48,011 nucleotides of DNA from Vibrio ponticus (GCF_009938225.1 NZ_AP019659.1:1-48011); one strand, 5' to 3'. Positions 1-9,249 are shown, counted from the first letter of the stretch. The notes: a model not told the origin generated them from the letters alone. Numbers and translations: made by a program.

Positions 1-532
1 TCAGTCCCCAAAGCACTGGACGATAGTCGATGTCCAAAGCCGTTTTAACGCCGTGCTTACGGGCATATTTCAATGCCGTTAACACCGCTTCACGTGTTTG
101 AGGATGCGATAAGTGTGTGCCTGTAATCGCAAGACAACGAGCAGAAGCAATGAATTCTTCTGACACATCTTCTTTGGTGATCGCCATGTCTGCACAGTTA
201 TCACGGTAGAAAATCAGAGGGAAAGTATCTTCATCTTTAATACCTAGGATCACCAATGCAGTTAAACGCTCTTTATCAGTGATCAAGTGGCTGGTATCAC
301 ACCCAACACTGGCTAACTCTTCACGCAAAAAGCGCCCCATATGTTCATCGCCCACACGCGCTAGCATCGCCGATTTCAAACCTTGAACGGCAGTGCCATA
401 AGCAACGTTACCCGAAGAACCACCTAGGTACTTTGAGAATGTAGTCATGTCTTCGAGACGTGAACCGATCTGCTGACCATAAAGATCAACTGCGATGCGC
501 CCCATACAAATTACATCTAGTTTCTTGTCCAT
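1..532 (-). CDS. iolC: 5-dehydro-2-deoxygluconokinase/aldolase fusion IolC, N-terminal part (continues at 48011)
   Basis: Residues 1-177 of a 633-residue protein that crosses the ends of this linearised circular molecule. Codon 178 uses base 1 and then bases 48011-48010, and the frame stays open to the stop at 46642. The protein starts MDKKLDVICMGR at 532, followed by the PfkB-family substrate-binding region (YLGGSSGNVAYG). IolC phosphorylates 2-deoxy-5-keto-D-gluconate in the cytoplasmic myo-inositol pathway. No strong ribosome site precedes the ATG (AAGG lies about 13 bases upstream). The 443 bases upstream carry two copies of the 18-bp RpiR-type palindrome, so repression of an iolC-iolE transcript is likely. 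Frame continuity across the ends is seen directly; the product name rests on family resemblance. Confidence 0.93.
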   Translation of the reverse strand, partial: MDKKLDVICMGRIAVDLYGQQIGSRLEDMTTFSKYLGGSSGNVAYGTAVQGLKSAMLARVGDEHMGRFLREELASVGCDTSHLITDKERLTALVILGIKDEDTFPLIFYRDNCADMAITKEDVSEEFIASARCLAITGTHLSHPQTREAVLTALKYARKHGVKTALDIDYRPVLWGL

Positions 533-649
533 CAATCTTCAAACCTTATAACTGATCAGCTCAAGCTGAAATTTGAAACCACTGGTTAAACTCATCTGTG
601 CTCAAACCTGAAAAACGCCGAACACTTTAAATTTCAATGCTACATTTAT

Positions 650-667
650 ACGAAATATTTGTTTCAT
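650..667. promoter_or_regulatory. RpiR-type 18-bp palindrome, iolC promoter
   Basis: ACGAAAT-ATTT-GTTTCAT, a match to the recurring ATGAAAT-N4-ATTTCAT dyad found before most inositol genes here. It lies 118 bases upstream of the iolC start. The role as a repressor operator is inferred. Confidence 0.6.
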
Positions 668-809
668 TTACAATGAATGATGAAACAAATTTCACCATAT
701 GTGATTGAGATTACAGTTTAAGAACACCACTTAAAAACACAAAAATGTCTATTCTTTAAAGTCTTATAGAAAACAGACCACAACAACGAAACTTTCACTT
801 GCCAATAAA

Positions 810-827
810 ATGAATATTTTGTTTCAT
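810..827. promoter_or_regulatory. RpiR-type 18-bp palindrome, second copy before iolC
   Basis: ATGAATA-TTTT-GTTTCAT, an imperfect copy of the recurring dyad, between the iolD terminator and the copy at 650-667. Confidence 0.45.
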
Positions 828-872
828 TTTAGTTCTCGATATGATGCGCTATTGCCCCCGATACCATTTAGG

Positions 873-907
873 CAAAAAAAAACCACCATGATGACCATCA
901 TGGTGGT
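873..907 (-). terminator. Rho-independent terminator of iolD
   Basis: A perfect 11-bp stem (882-892 with 897-907) and a four-base loop, followed on the minus strand by nine T residues. It sits 69 bases past the iolD stop. Confidence 0.9.
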
Positions 908-975
908 AAAAACCCTTGAAACACTCTGAAAGTGGGGTATAACAAGTAGTAAGCAATTAAAAAGAAGTCTGAGTA

Positions 976-2919
976 TTAATACTGACGTGCACGTTTTAAC
1001 GTTTCACGAATACTGTCCGCAGCAGCCACAATCTCTGGCTTCTTAGCGACTTGAGCTGTACCGCAACGCCACCAAGATTCATAACCGTTCGTCATAGTTT
1101 TCGGTAGCACTTTAATATCAATCAAAGTAGAGACGGTTTGTTTCTTCGCATCTTCAACTGCGAATAACAGCTCTTCTTCGTTATGGACGCGATAAGCTTT
1201 ACAACCATAGCTCTCTGCATTCTTCGCAAAGTCAACCGGGACTAACGCACCCGTCATTTGACCTGTTTTTGGATCTCTGAAGCGGTTTTCTGTACCATAA
1301 CTTCCCATACCTTGGCTCATTTGTAAGTTATTGATGCAACCAAACGCCGCGTTATCGAACAACATGACTGTGATTTTTACACCTTCTTGAATCGACGTTT
1401 GCAGCTCAGAGTGAAGCATCATGTAAGAACCATCTCCCACAAAGCTATAAACCGGTTGTTCTGGCATCGCAATCTTCGCGCCAACAGCTGCCGCAACTTC
1501 ATACCCCATGCAAGAGTAACCATACTCCATATGATAAGTATCTGGTTGTTTTGGACGCCAAACGCGTTGCAGATCCCCTGGTAGTGAACCTGCCGCACCA
1601 ACGACAATCGCATTATCCTCAAGATGTCTATCTAACAACCCTAATACGCGAGTTTGTGTCAGCTCGGTATTAAGTGCTTCACGGTATTCCGTAAGTTGAG
1701 AATCAAAATGTCCATCCACTTCAGGTGTAAACCCATCGCTGAACTGGGTGGTGAATAGCCGTTCGATTTCATCGCGCCAAGCTTGTTTCGCGTCACTGAT
1801 CTTATTCTGATAGTCCACCGAATAGCCCACGGCGTAACCCAATTTTTCTAAACGCTCATGCAACATCTCGAGCGCTACTTTCGCATCCGCGACAACTGAA
1901 ACGGCATCCAACTTACTGGCGTCAAATTCAGATACGTTAATGGTTAAAAACTCAACATCTGGATTCTGGAATAATGACTTTGATGCCGTCGTAAAATCCG
2001 TGAAACGAGTGCCGACCCCAATCACTAAATCTGCCTCTTTAGCAATAAGGTTTGCCGCTAAACAGCCGGTTGTTCCCACTCCGCCCAGATTGAGCTCATG
2101 GTCATACACAATCGCACTTTTGCCTGCTTGGGTTTCACCAAATGGAATGCCATAGGTTTCAGCAAACTTGCGGAATGTTTCGTGAGCCTCAGAGTAGCGA
2201 ACACCGCCACCACAAATTAGCATTGGTTTCTTCTTGGCAGTAATCAGCTCAATCGCATCATCGATCATTGCCTCAGTCGCTGGGCGACGCTCAATACGAT
2301 GCACACGTTTCTTAAAGAAATACTCTGGGTAATCATAAGCTTCACCTTGAACATCCTGAGGCAAACAGATGGTCACCGCGCCAGTATCGGCGGGATCGGT
2401 TAATACTCGCATTGCATTAATCATTGCACTCATGATCTGCTCTGGTCGATTAACACGATCCCAATAACGAGAGACAGGTTTAAAACAATCATTCGTGCTA
2501 ATCGATGCATCATGATATTGCTCAACCTGTTGCAATACAGGATCTGGTTGGCGTGTGGCGTAGATGTCACCCGGTAAGAACAAAACAGGTATGCGGTTCG
2601 CCGTAGCCGTTGCCGCTGCAGTGATCATGTTGGCTGCGCCCGGACCAACCGAAGAAGTCACCGCATAAATTTTCTTGCGCTTGTGCTGCTTAGCAAAACC
2701 GAGGGCAATATGAGCCATGCCTTGCTCATTGCATCCTTGATGGACAATCAAATCACCGGCGTCTTCTTCAAGTGCTTGCCCCAGACCCACGACGTTACCG
2801 TGACCAAAAATGGTACATACACCATGGATAAATTTTTGTTCTATACCATCAAATTCAACATACTGTTGATTCATAAATTTCACTAACGCTTGCGCGGTAG
2901 TCATTCTTAAAGTGCCCAT
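976..2919 (-). CDS. iolD: 3D-(3,5/4)-trihydroxycyclohexane-1,2-dione hydrolase IolD
   Basis: A 647-residue thiamine-diphosphate enzyme, the usual length for IolD. It opens the ring of 3D-trihydroxycyclohexane-1,2-dione to give 5-deoxy-glucuronate, the third step of myo-inositol breakdown. The N-terminal half carries the acetolactate-synthase-like pyrimidine-binding domain ([19 protein letters not shown]), the middle has the Rossmann-like segment, and the C-terminal ThDP/Mg motif starts at GDG (about 495-497) and ends in the asparagine-containing FDNAAFG segment. The start is chosen because GGAGATGTGGT precedes the ATG at a good distance; MTTAQ at residue 6 is an alternative. It is divergent from iolB across a 281-base region with two RpiR-type palindromes. 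Confidence 0.95.
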   Translation of the reverse strand: MGTLRMTTAQALVKFMNQQYVEFDGIEQKFIHGVCTIFGHGNVVGLGQALEEDAGDLIVHQGCNEQGMAHIALGFAKQHKRKKIYAVTSSVGPGAANMITAAATATANRIPVLFLPGDIYATRQPDPVLQQVEQYHDASISTNDCFKPVSRYWDRVNRPEQIMSAMINAMRVLTDPADTGAVTICLPQDVQGEAYDYPEYFFKKRVHRIERRPATEAMIDDAIELITAKKKPMLICGGGVRYSEAHETFRKFAETYGIPFGETQAGKSAIVYDHELNLGGVGTTGCLAANLIAKEADLVIGVGTRFTDFTTASKSLFQNPDVEFLTINVSEFDASKLDAVSVVADAKVALEMLHERLEKLGYAVGYSVDYQNKISDAKQAWRDEIERLFTTQFSDGFTPEVDGHFDSQLTEYREALNTELTQTRVLGLLDRHLEDNAIVVGAAGSLPGDLQRVWRPKQPDTYHMEYGYSCMGYEVAAAVGAKIAMPEQPVYSFVGDGSYMMLHSELQTSIQEGVKITVMLFDNAAFGCINNLQMSQGMGSYGTENRFRDPKTGQMTGALVPVDFAKNAESYGCKAYRVHNEEELLFAVEDAKKQTVSTLIDIKVLPKTMTNGYESWWRCGTAQVAKKPEIVAAADSIRETLKRARQY

Positions 2920-3000
2920 ACCACATCTCCAAACAGCGACGCTAAAGCAACTTCACGCTTTTAACGTCTAAATCAGCACAGCTCATAACAACGTCACTAT

Positions 3001-3018
3001 ATGAAATAAAATTTTCAT
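3001..3018. promoter_or_regulatory. RpiR-type palindrome in iolD/iolB intergenic region
   Basis: ATGAAAT-AAAA-TTTTCAT lies 82 bases upstream of the iolD start. One of the closest matches to the recurring dyad. Confidence 0.65.
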
Positions 3019-3130
3019 TTCAACACCATTTTGAAATGCTCAGTGACTTTTGTGATCTTGGTAAAGTTATTATAAGAAAAAGATTAGAGCGGCAATTTGA
3101 GAGATAAACTGTATGAACTTTGCATTGAAA

Positions 3131-3148
3131 ATGAAATAAATATTTCAT
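3131..3148. promoter_or_regulatory. RpiR-type perfect palindrome before iolB
   Basis: ATGAAAT-AAAT-ATTTCAT, with perfect 7-base arms, lies 52 bases upstream of the iolB start. It is the best example of the plasmid-wide dyad. Together with 3001-3018 it would let one repressor control both divergent operons. Confidence 0.75.
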
Positions 3149-3200
3149 AATATCCAAAAAACAAAATCCTTTCGACAGTTGTAAAATTCCAGGAGACGCT

Positions 3201-4031
3201 ATGTCTAAGCTTCTTTCAAAATACCAGCCAGGAACCCCTGATGGCTGCACGCAACAAATTACCCCTGCAAATGCCCAGTGGGACTACGTTGGCTTTGAGG
3301 CATTCGAACTGCAACCAGGTCAAACACTGACACAGTTCGAAGCTGACCTAGAGATTTGTTTAGTACTTGTAGCCGGTAAAGCGACGATAAAAGCGGGCGA
3401 ACATTGCTTTGAAAACATTGGTGACCGCATGGATCCGTTTGAGCGCAAAAAACCGTATGCAGTATACGTCGCACCTAATCAATCTATCGATATTGAAGCT
3501 TTGACAGAACTCGAACTCGCCGTATGTAAAGCACCAGGAAAAGGCACTTACGAGACTCGTTTAATCTCCCCGGATGATATCGACGCAGAAGCGCGTGGCG
3601 CTGGAAACAACCGCCGCTATGTGCACAACATTCTTCCTGACTACAAACCGGCTGACAGCTTATTGGTGGTCGAAGTGTATACTGAAGAAGGTTGCACAAG
3701 CTCTTACCCAAGTCACAAACACGATCAATCGAATGAGCCTCACGAAACATATCTTGAAGAAACCTACTACCATCGCTTAAATCCATCACAAGGATTCTGC
3801 CTACAACGCGTCTACACGGATGACCGTTCATTGGATGAATCGATGGCGGTATATAACAAGGATGTCGTGAAAGCACCGAAAGGCTACCACCCAGTTGCGA
3901 CCATTGCAGGTTATGACAACTACTACCTAAATGTGATGGCTGGTCCTTCTCGCAAGTGGCAGTTCACTTGGGAAAAAGACCATGAATGGGTAAATAGTCA
4001 AACTTACCGCGATAAGCACGCCGAAGTTTAA
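3201..4031 (+). CDS. iolB: 5-deoxy-glucuronate isomerase IolB
   Basis: A 276-residue cupin-type isomerase converting 5-deoxy-D-glucuronate to 2-deoxy-5-keto-D-gluconate, the substrate of IolC. The double-cupin fold is suggested by repeated beta-rich segments. The metal-binding region is the His/Glu-rich stretch SYPSHKHDQ followed by EETYYHRLNPSQGF, as in the KduI/IolB family. A clear ribosome site (CCAGGAGACGCT) precedes the ATG. It is followed 59 bases later by the aldehyde dehydrogenase in the same orientation, so the two are probably co-transcribed. The promoter region carries a perfect RpiR-type palindrome. Confidence 0.95.
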   Translation: MSKLLSKYQPGTPDGCTQQITPANAQWDYVGFEAFELQPGQTLTQFEADLEICLVLVAGKATIKAGEHCFENIGDRMDPFERKKPYAVYVAPNQSIDIEALTELELAVCKAPGKGTYETRLISPDDIDAEARGAGNNRRYVHNILPDYKPADSLLVVEVYTEEGCTSSYPSHKHDQSNEPHETYLEETYYHRLNPSQGFCLQRVYTDDRSLDESMAVYNKDVVKAPKGYHPVATIAGYDNYYLNVMAGPSRKWQFTWEKDHEWVNSQTYRDKHAEV

Positions 4032-4090
4032 TTACTCACAACAAAAACTGGATAACACCTCATTCCATTCGGGGTAGATAGGAAATGATC

Positions 4091-5539
4091 ATGACGACTC
4101 AAACTCGATCGTTATTTAGAGAGCAATGTTTTATCGGTGGCCATTGGTGTAGCGCGACAAATAACGCTTCATTTCATGTCTATAACCCTTCCACAAAAGG
4201 TATTGTAGGTAGTGTCCCTTACATGGGTTCGAAAGAGACTGCTGAAGCCATTAAATTGGCAGAGCAAGCATTTAAAACCTGGAAAGCCCAAACAGCGGCG
4301 TTAAGAGCGCGTGTTCTGCGCCGTTGGTATCAATTAATCGTACAACACACCGAGGAGCTCGCCTATATCATCTCCCGTGAACAAGGCAAGCCGATAAAAG
4401 AAGCACGTGGCGAAGTTGAATACGCCGCAAGCTTTGTCGAATGGTTTGCTGAAGAGGCTAGGCGCAGCTATGGTGATGTCATACCCTCACATCGCGATGA
4501 CGCACGTATCCTCACTCTACGCGAGCCGATCGGTGTTGTTGCTGCGATTACCCCTTGGAATTTTCCAGCTGCAATGGTGACCCGTAAATGCGCACCGGCG
4601 TTTGCCGCAGGTTGCGCGGTAATTTTAAAACCCGCACCTGAGACACCATTTACTGCACTTGCACTTGCCGACCTAGCTCATCAAGCTGGAATTCCAAGTG
4701 GGCTGTTCTCGGTGATCACTGGGGACAACAAAGCAATTGGTAAAACGTTACTCAGTAGCCCAATTGTTAGAAAACTTTCTTTTACTGGCTCCACCTTGGT
4801 GGGCAAAGAATTAATGCAACAAGCGGCATCTTCCATCAAAAAGCTGTCCCTTGAATTAGGTGGAAACGCCCCCTTCATCATCTTTGATGATGCAGACATT
4901 GATGCTGCTATCGATGGGATCATGATTGCTAAATTTCGAAATGCTGGGCAAACGTGCGTTTGCGCCAATCGCATCTACGTACACGACTCAGTATATGAAG
5001 AGGTGACGAAGAAGCTCGTTGATCGCGTTGCGCAGCTAAAGGTTGGCGATGCGTTTGAACCGAATATTCAGATTGGTCCACTGATTAATCGTCGAGCCGT
5101 CGATAAGGTTATTACTCATGTCAATGATGCCCTCGCCCTCGGGGCTGAGGTCGCATTTGGGAAAGCCCCCTCCGCAGACAGCAACTTTTTTACACCTTAT
5201 GTGCTCACTGAAGTCAGCGATGATATGTTGATTGCTCACGAAGAGACTTTTGGTCCTGTTGCCGCGTTGTTCCGTTTTCAAAATGAACATAGTGTGCTCG
5301 AGCGTGCCAATCGCGGGCAGTCCGGTCTATGTGCCTATATTTATACACGCTCACTCTCTAGAGCGTGGCGAGTGAGTGAGGCCCTAGAGACTGGGATTGT
5401 TGGAGTAAACGAGGGGCTGATTTCAACGACGGTTGCACCTTTTGGTGGTGTAAAAGAATCAGGACTTGGTCGCGAAGGATCTTACCAGGGACTAGAGGAA
5501 TACCAAGAAGTGAAATACGTGTTGATGGGTGGTATTTAA
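4091..5539 (+). CDS. Succinate/malonate-semialdehyde dehydrogenase-like aldehyde dehydrogenase
   Basis: An NAD(P)-dependent aldehyde dehydrogenase of 482 residues. It has the glutamate of LELGGNA near residue 255 and the catalytic cysteine in FRNAGQTCVC near 289. The Cys-Val-Cys arrangement and ITPWNFP segment match GabD-type succinate-semialdehyde dehydrogenases rather than the CoA-dependent IolA/MMSDH family. In this operon it may oxidise the malonic semialdehyde released by the IolC aldolase domain; that substrate is inferred. An ATG six bases upstream (4085) is only two bases from the GGAA of the ribosome site, so 4091 is the better start. No clear terminator follows; the next 900 bases are structured non-coding DNA. 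Confidence 0.85.
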   Translation: MTTQTRSLFREQCFIGGHWCSATNNASFHVYNPSTKGIVGSVPYMGSKETAEAIKLAEQAFKTWKAQTAALRARVLRRWYQLIVQHTEELAYIISREQGKPIKEARGEVEYAASFVEWFAEEARRSYGDVIPSHRDDARILTLREPIGVVAAITPWNFPAAMVTRKCAPAFAAGCAVILKPAPETPFTALALADLAHQAGIPSGLFSVITGDNKAIGKTLLSSPIVRKLSFTGSTLVGKELMQQAASSIKKLSLELGGNAPFIIFDDADIDAAIDGIMIAKFRNAGQTCVCANRIYVHDSVYEEVTKKLVDRVAQLKVGDAFEPNIQIGPLINRRAVDKVITHVNDALALGAEVAFGKAPSADSNFFTPYVLTEVSDDMLIAHEETFGPVAALFRFQNEHSVLERANRGQSGLCAYIYTRSLSRAWRVSEALETGIVGVNEGLISTTVAPFGGVKESGLGREGSYQGLEEYQEVKYVLMGGI

Positions 5540-5920
5540 ACGGTCCAAAATCATCTTCGATCGCCCCCCAACCACGACACGACCACCGCTGCGCCATTAA
5601 ATTTCATGTGATGAAGCGATGTTACGCCAACCCAGCCGCTCTCACTTTACCAAAGAACGGGGCGCAGCATTGGGTGGGCGGGGGATGTGGTGGGTCTCCA
5701 TAAAATAGCTTGCGATTTTTATGGATTGGCCGGTACGGACAACATAACTCTTCAACTGGTGACAACGTCATAAAAGCGCAACTCACTAAACCGCATGGCA
5801 AACACCTCTGGTTTTGCGATGCGCACGCCTTTTCCCTGCTTTGCCCTTTGGGCAAGGCAGATAAATAGACGCCAGCTTTGCTGGCCACCTTAGAGCACGC
5901 TTTCTGTGCGGTTGTGAAAA

Positions 5921-5944
5921 TTTACACATAATGTCCAATAATGC
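5921..5944 (-). repeat. Inverted partial copy of the XerCD-like site
   Basis: On the minus strand this reads GCATTA-TTGGACA-TTATGTGTAAA, sharing GCATTATT and ACATTATGT with the site at 5992-6020. The two are head to head, centred about 75 bases apart. Confidence 0.4.
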
Positions 5945-5991
5945 TTGTAGTTGCTCAGGGCTCGGCAGCTTGCTGACGAAAAGCCCGTGCA

Positions 5992-6020
5992 ATTGCGCAT
6001 TATTCCACATTATGTTGAAT
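5992..6020 (+). other. XerCD (dif/cer-like) recombination site candidate
   Basis: ATTGCGCATTA, a 7-base centre, then TTATGTTGAAT. The right arm matches the XerD arm of E. coli dif (TTATGTTAAAT) at 10 of 11 bases, and the left arm contains TGCGCAT as in the XerC arm. Plasmid sites of this type resolve multimers. The 7-base centre is unusual, since 6 or 8 is typical. A partial inverted copy lies at 5921-5944. Confidence 0.5.
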
Positions 6021-6071
6021 TTGAACTGAAAGCCCCAAGCTTGGGGGATGGGGTTGGAAATCGACCTTTTC

Positions 6072-6229
6072 AGCGGCCTTGCTACGGAAGCCTAAATGCA
6101 GCCGCCTCAGTGATGATGACGTTTATGTGATGGGCTGTGTCGCGCAGCGTCACGCGCTTAGCCCATGACATGTTTTTGCGTGTTCACCACTGGGTAGTGG
6201 CTAGTTTAGGCTGGAGTGCTTAGCAAGGC
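6072..6229. repeat. Long-range inverted repeat (possible structured RNA or MITE remnant)
   Basis: The outer arms GGCCTTGCTA and TAGCAAGGCC match exactly, and the inner blocks AGCCTAAA and TTTAGGCT also pair. The enclosed segment has a further hairpin (ATGGGCT with AGCCCAT). It does not look like an integron attC site: no GTTRRRY or RYYYAAC boxes at the ends. Confidence 0.45.
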
Positions 6230-6420
6230 CATCAATAGCATGGCTCACGCTAGCTCTTCGAAAATAAAAATGCGACTTCAACTACCAGAAGCTGAGTTAA
6301 CTAAGCGTTATTACTCAACCAATAATCCCGTTTCAGCAGGTTAACCCTCTTACACCAACTGATAATTTAAAGTTCTTTAGTGTATCAAAATGAACTGATG
6401 GGTGATTAATTCCTGCAAAA

Positions 6421-6447
6421 AAGGGAAGTGAATAACTCACTTCCCTT
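6421..6447 (-). terminator. Terminator of the malY-like gene
   Basis: A 10-bp stem AAGGGAAGTG...CACTTCCCTT just past the stop at 6455, followed on the minus strand by a T run. Confidence 0.85.
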
Positions 6448-6454
6448 CTATTTT

Positions 6455-7642
6455 TTATAACCCCGAGAATGCAGCTTTAAGTGAGTTCATACATTGAACA
6501 ACCCTAGAGCGTGGACACGCGACATTAATCCGTTGAAATCCCGTGCCTTCTTCACCAAAAATATAACCATCATCAAGGGCGATATTGGCTTTTTCGAGAA
6601 CCAGTTCGGTCAATTGCTCATCGGTCAAGTTGTAAGCTCGCATATCAATCCACGCAAGATAGGTACCTTCACCACCAACCAGTCTCATCTTGAGATTATT
6701 CTCATTTATGAACTCACGAATGAAATTAAAGTTCCCATCAATGTATTCGTTCACTTGGTTAAGCCATGACTCCGCTTCATTATACGCAGCCTGACAAGCA
6801 ACAAGCGCAAATGCGTTCGGATCACCAAGACCAAAACGACCATGCATAAATTCATGCCAGTTATTACGCATCTCTTCATCATTAATTACGATATTTGACA
6901 ATTGGACGCCAGCTAAATTGAATGACTTACTCGGAGCAGTACAAGTGATAATTCGATGTTTGTAAGATGGATCAATTAACTCAAGAGGCGTATGTTTAAT
7001 ACCCTTACGAATCAAATCAAAATGTATCTCATCCGATACGACCCATAAATTGTGACGCTTACAGATCGATAAGAATCCTTCCAATTCTGTAACTGTCCAT
7101 ACTCTTCCTGTTGGGTTATGAGGACTGCAGAAGAAAATCGCTTTAACATTTTCAGAAACGATCTTGTTCTCCAAGTCATCTAGATCCATAAACCAGTCAC
7201 CATTTTGGTACCTCAACGGATTATTAACCAACTTGCGGTTATTTTTTTCAATCATCCGCGTAAAAGGGTAGTAGACCGGACGTTGAATTAAAATACCCTC
7301 CCCTTCTTCAGCCAAAATATTAGCCAAGAATCCAAGAGCAGGCACGATACCTGGGGCGTAAACGATGCTTTCTTTATCCACAGTCCAATTAAAACGACGA
7401 GAGAACCAACCTTGAACAGCATCTAAAAACTGTTCGTTTGAAGAATGAGAATAACCTAAAATTTGTCTATCCGTACGCTGTTTTATAGCATCTAGAATTT
7501 GTGGTGCACACGCAAAATCCATATCCGCAACCCACATAGATAGCACATCATCTTGAGCTTTAGGGTAAAACATACTGATGTGTTCCCACTTCATGCTATC
7601 TGTGCCACTTCGATCCACAATATTATCAAAATTATACTTCAT
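6455..7642 (-). CDS. MalY/PatB-type PLP-dependent cysteine-S-conjugate beta-lyase
   Basis: A 395-residue fold-type I PLP enzyme. Visible motifs are NPTGR near residue 177, the cofactor aspartate in SDEIH near 204, and the PLP lysine in TAPSKSFNLAG at about 239. The SDEIH and APSK pattern is typical of the MalY/PatB branch, which cleaves C-S bonds of cystathionine or cysteine conjugates to pyruvate, ammonia and a thiol. GGAGG lies before the ATG and the gene begins only two bases after the antiporter stop, so both sit on one transcript. The physiological substrate cannot be read from the sequence. Base composition is more A+T-rich than the iol genes, suggesting separate acquisition. Confidence 0.85.
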   Translation of the reverse strand: MKYNFDNIVDRSGTDSMKWEHISMFYPKAQDDVLSMWVADMDFACAPQILDAIKQRTDRQILGYSHSSNEQFLDAVQGWFSRRFNWTVDKESIVYAPGIVPALGFLANILAEEGEGILIQRPVYYPFTRMIEKNNRKLVNNPLRYQNGDWFMDLDDLENKIVSENVKAIFFCSPHNPTGRVWTVTELEGFLSICKRHNLWVVSDEIHFDLIRKGIKHTPLELIDPSYKHRIITCTAPSKSFNLAGVQLSNIVINDEEMRNNWHEFMHGRFGLGDPNAFALVACQAAYNEAESWLNQVNEYIDGNFNFIREFINENNLKMRLVGGEGTYLAWIDMRAYNLTDEQLTELVLEKANIALDDGYIFGEEGTGFQRINVACPRSRVVQCMNSLKAAFSGL

Positions 7643-7644
7643 GA

Positions 7645-9093
7645 TTATTTTTCCTCCGCTAGTTCAAGTTGTTCATTTTCGTCTTTTGCTCCAAAATTCA
7701 AGAAACCAAATACGATTGTCATGATAGCGGGCATCCAGCAGAAAAATGCGAACGGAGCTAATTGCATGATCGATACACCTGTTACACCTGACATATAGAT
7801 ACCAGTACTGCCCCAAGGTATTAAAGGAATAAAAATAGCTGATGCTGATAGTGTTGCAGTTGAAAGGCTAACGCGAGGCAACCCTGCATTTTTAAATTTT
7901 TCTTTAAACAACTCAGTGGGAACGATAACTGAAATATAAGATTCGGTTGTCGCAATAGCTGTCACTAGCGTTGCACTAACAGAAGCAAAAACAAGCGATG
8001 ATTTTTTCTTCATATTACCGAATAAAGTCTCGACAATGACATTCAGGCAACCAATCTTAGAAAAAATACCGATAAACATCATTGCACAGAACATTAGCGT
8101 GAACATCCATGCCATGGAATCGATACCACCTCGACCAACAAGAGAACGGATTTGGTCCGATACAATCATGTCTTTTGATGCTGGTATCATATCTACACTG
8201 AAACCACCCCAACTTGCCTTTAAGCCATCAATAACACTGAAGCCATTCAGACCGACACCAATAGCAATCGCTAAAAAACCAGCACCAAACATTGATGGTA
8301 CAACTGGGAGCCTTTTAATAGCGCAACCCATAAGTATGATTAACGGAAGTACGGCAAGAGGATTAACGTTGAATAGTGCTTCGACTTGTTCTGAAAAGTT
8401 GTTCGATAACGTCGTTGTAGCAACTTCTTCATTGTAAGACATACCCAAAAATAGATACGCAACAATAGAGATAATTGTCACTGGGAAAACTATATACGAA
8501 GTCCCTTTTAGGGTGTTGTAAGTGGAAATCTTATTAATTGAAGATGCAAGGTTACACATATCAGACATAGGAGAAAAAATCTGACCAAACATAGAGCCAG
8601 CAACAACAGCTCCGGCTAATAAGGGCATGTGCACGCCAGCAATCTCTCCCATTCCGATCATAACGACACCGATAGTACCAGCGGTCCCCCAAGAGGTACC
8701 AATGGCTACAGCGGTAGCTGAACATGCGATAAAGGCAAAAGCAACAATATAATCCGGGTTTACAATGCTAAGTAAATAATAGATAGAAACAGGGATAGTT
8801 CCCGAAAACATCCATGTAGCAATCGTAAAACCAATACCCAGTACTATCGTTAGCACGGGAATCACATCACCGATTCCCTGTTCAATACCTTGTTCTATAT
8901 CTTTCCACTGGTACCCACAACGATAGCCGACTATTAGCGCCACTACTGTCGCAAGGACCATGATAATCCCTATGCTGACACCATGAATCACAATACCAAA
9001 AAATATCGCACCAATTAGAAAGGCAAAACAAGAGAACGACTCAACCGCCGTGGGCGGTCTAACTGTATGAGATAACGAGCTTTTTTCTGTCAT
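7645..9093 (-). CDS. NhaC-family Na+/H+ or amino-acid antiporter
   Basis: A 482-residue polytopic inner-membrane protein with about eleven or twelve hydrophobic segments, resembling the NhaC ion/substrate antiporter family (segments GTSWGTAGTIGVVMIGMG and PLIPWGSTGIYMSGV). GAGG six bases before the ATG at 9093 sets the start; the frame runs 30 codons further upstream but that part overlaps the operators. Partnering with a C-S lyase suggests exchange of an amino acid or sulfur compound rather than plain sodium export; this is inference. Expression is probably controlled by the adjacent MarR protein through two palindromes at 9125-9164. Confidence 0.8.
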   Translation of the reverse strand: MTEKSSLSHTVRPPTAVESFSCFAFLIGAIFFGIVIHGVSIGIIMVLATVVALIVGYRCGYQWKDIEQGIEQGIGDVIPVLTIVLGIGFTIATWMFSGTIPVSIYYLLSIVNPDYIVAFAFIACSATAVAIGTSWGTAGTIGVVMIGMGEIAGVHMPLLAGAVVAGSMFGQIFSPMSDMCNLASSINKISTYNTLKGTSYIVFPVTIISIVAYLFLGMSYNEEVATTTLSNNFSEQVEALFNVNPLAVLPLIILMGCAIKRLPVVPSMFGAGFLAIAIGVGLNGFSVIDGLKASWGGFSVDMIPASKDMIVSDQIRSLVGRGGIDSMAWMFTLMFCAMMFIGIFSKIGCLNVIVETLFGNMKKKSSLVFASVSATLVTAIATTESYISVIVPTELFKEKFKNAGLPRVSLSTATLSASAIFIPLIPWGSTGIYMSGVTGVSIMQLAPFAFFCWMPAIMTIVFGFLNFGAKDENEQLELAEEK

Positions 9094-9124
9094 AAACAAC
9101 CTCAAATAGATCAAAACAAACACA

Positions 9125-9164
9125 TAGTTAAGGTGGTTAACTATATAGTTAAGGTCCTTAACTA
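9125..9164. promoter_or_regulatory. Tandem 19-bp palindromic operators for the MarR regulator
   Basis: Two dyads in tandem, 21 bp apart: TAGTTAAGGTGGTTAACTA (9125-9143) and TAGTTAAGGTCCTTAACTA (9146-9164). The second is a perfect palindrome around its central base. They lie 32 bases upstream of the antiporter start and 86 bases downstream of the marR stop, the usual place for a MarR operator. Confidence 0.8.
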
Positions 9165-9249
9165 TCAATGTAGAAAAAAGCAATTGCTGCTACTTTGTGA
9201 GATGAATCAGCAAAAAAGAAAAAGGACTGTGTTTAGAAATGACTAAGGT

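Larger units (their letters stand above)
533..975. other. iolD-iolC intergenic region
   Basis: A 443-base stretch without a gene. It holds the iolD terminator hairpin (873-907) and two RpiR-type palindromes (650-667 and 810-827) before iolC. A further near-dyad (GAAACAAATTTC) lies at about 681-692. No convincing ORF is seen. Confidence 0.7.
5540..6454. other. Structured non-coding region between catabolic and MarR/antiporter modules
   Basis: A 915-base stretch with no credible gene. It is crowded with dyads: a stem at 5698-5724, a GC-rich hairpin around 5838-5862, GCCAGC/GCTGGC near 5871-5885 and CCCCAAGCTTGGGG near 6033-6046. A long-range pair has a 10-base exact arm (GGCCTTGCTA at 6072-6081, its complement at 6220-6229) extended by a second matching block AGCCTAAA/TTTAGGCT. 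A XerCD-like site lies at 5992-6020. The short ORFs here are proline/cysteine-rich and lack ribosome sites, so I treat them as spurious. Function unknown. Confidence 0.55.

Noticed and set aside
5622..6010. Two overlapping minus-strand frames (88 and 74 codons)
   Set aside because: Proline-, cysteine- and arginine-rich products that come from GC-rich hairpins, overlapping each other, without ribosome sites. Treated as non-coding.
6072..6229. Integron attC or tRNA-like interpretation of the long inverted repeat
   Set aside because: End boxes of attC are absent and no cloverleaf with a T-loop can be drawn.
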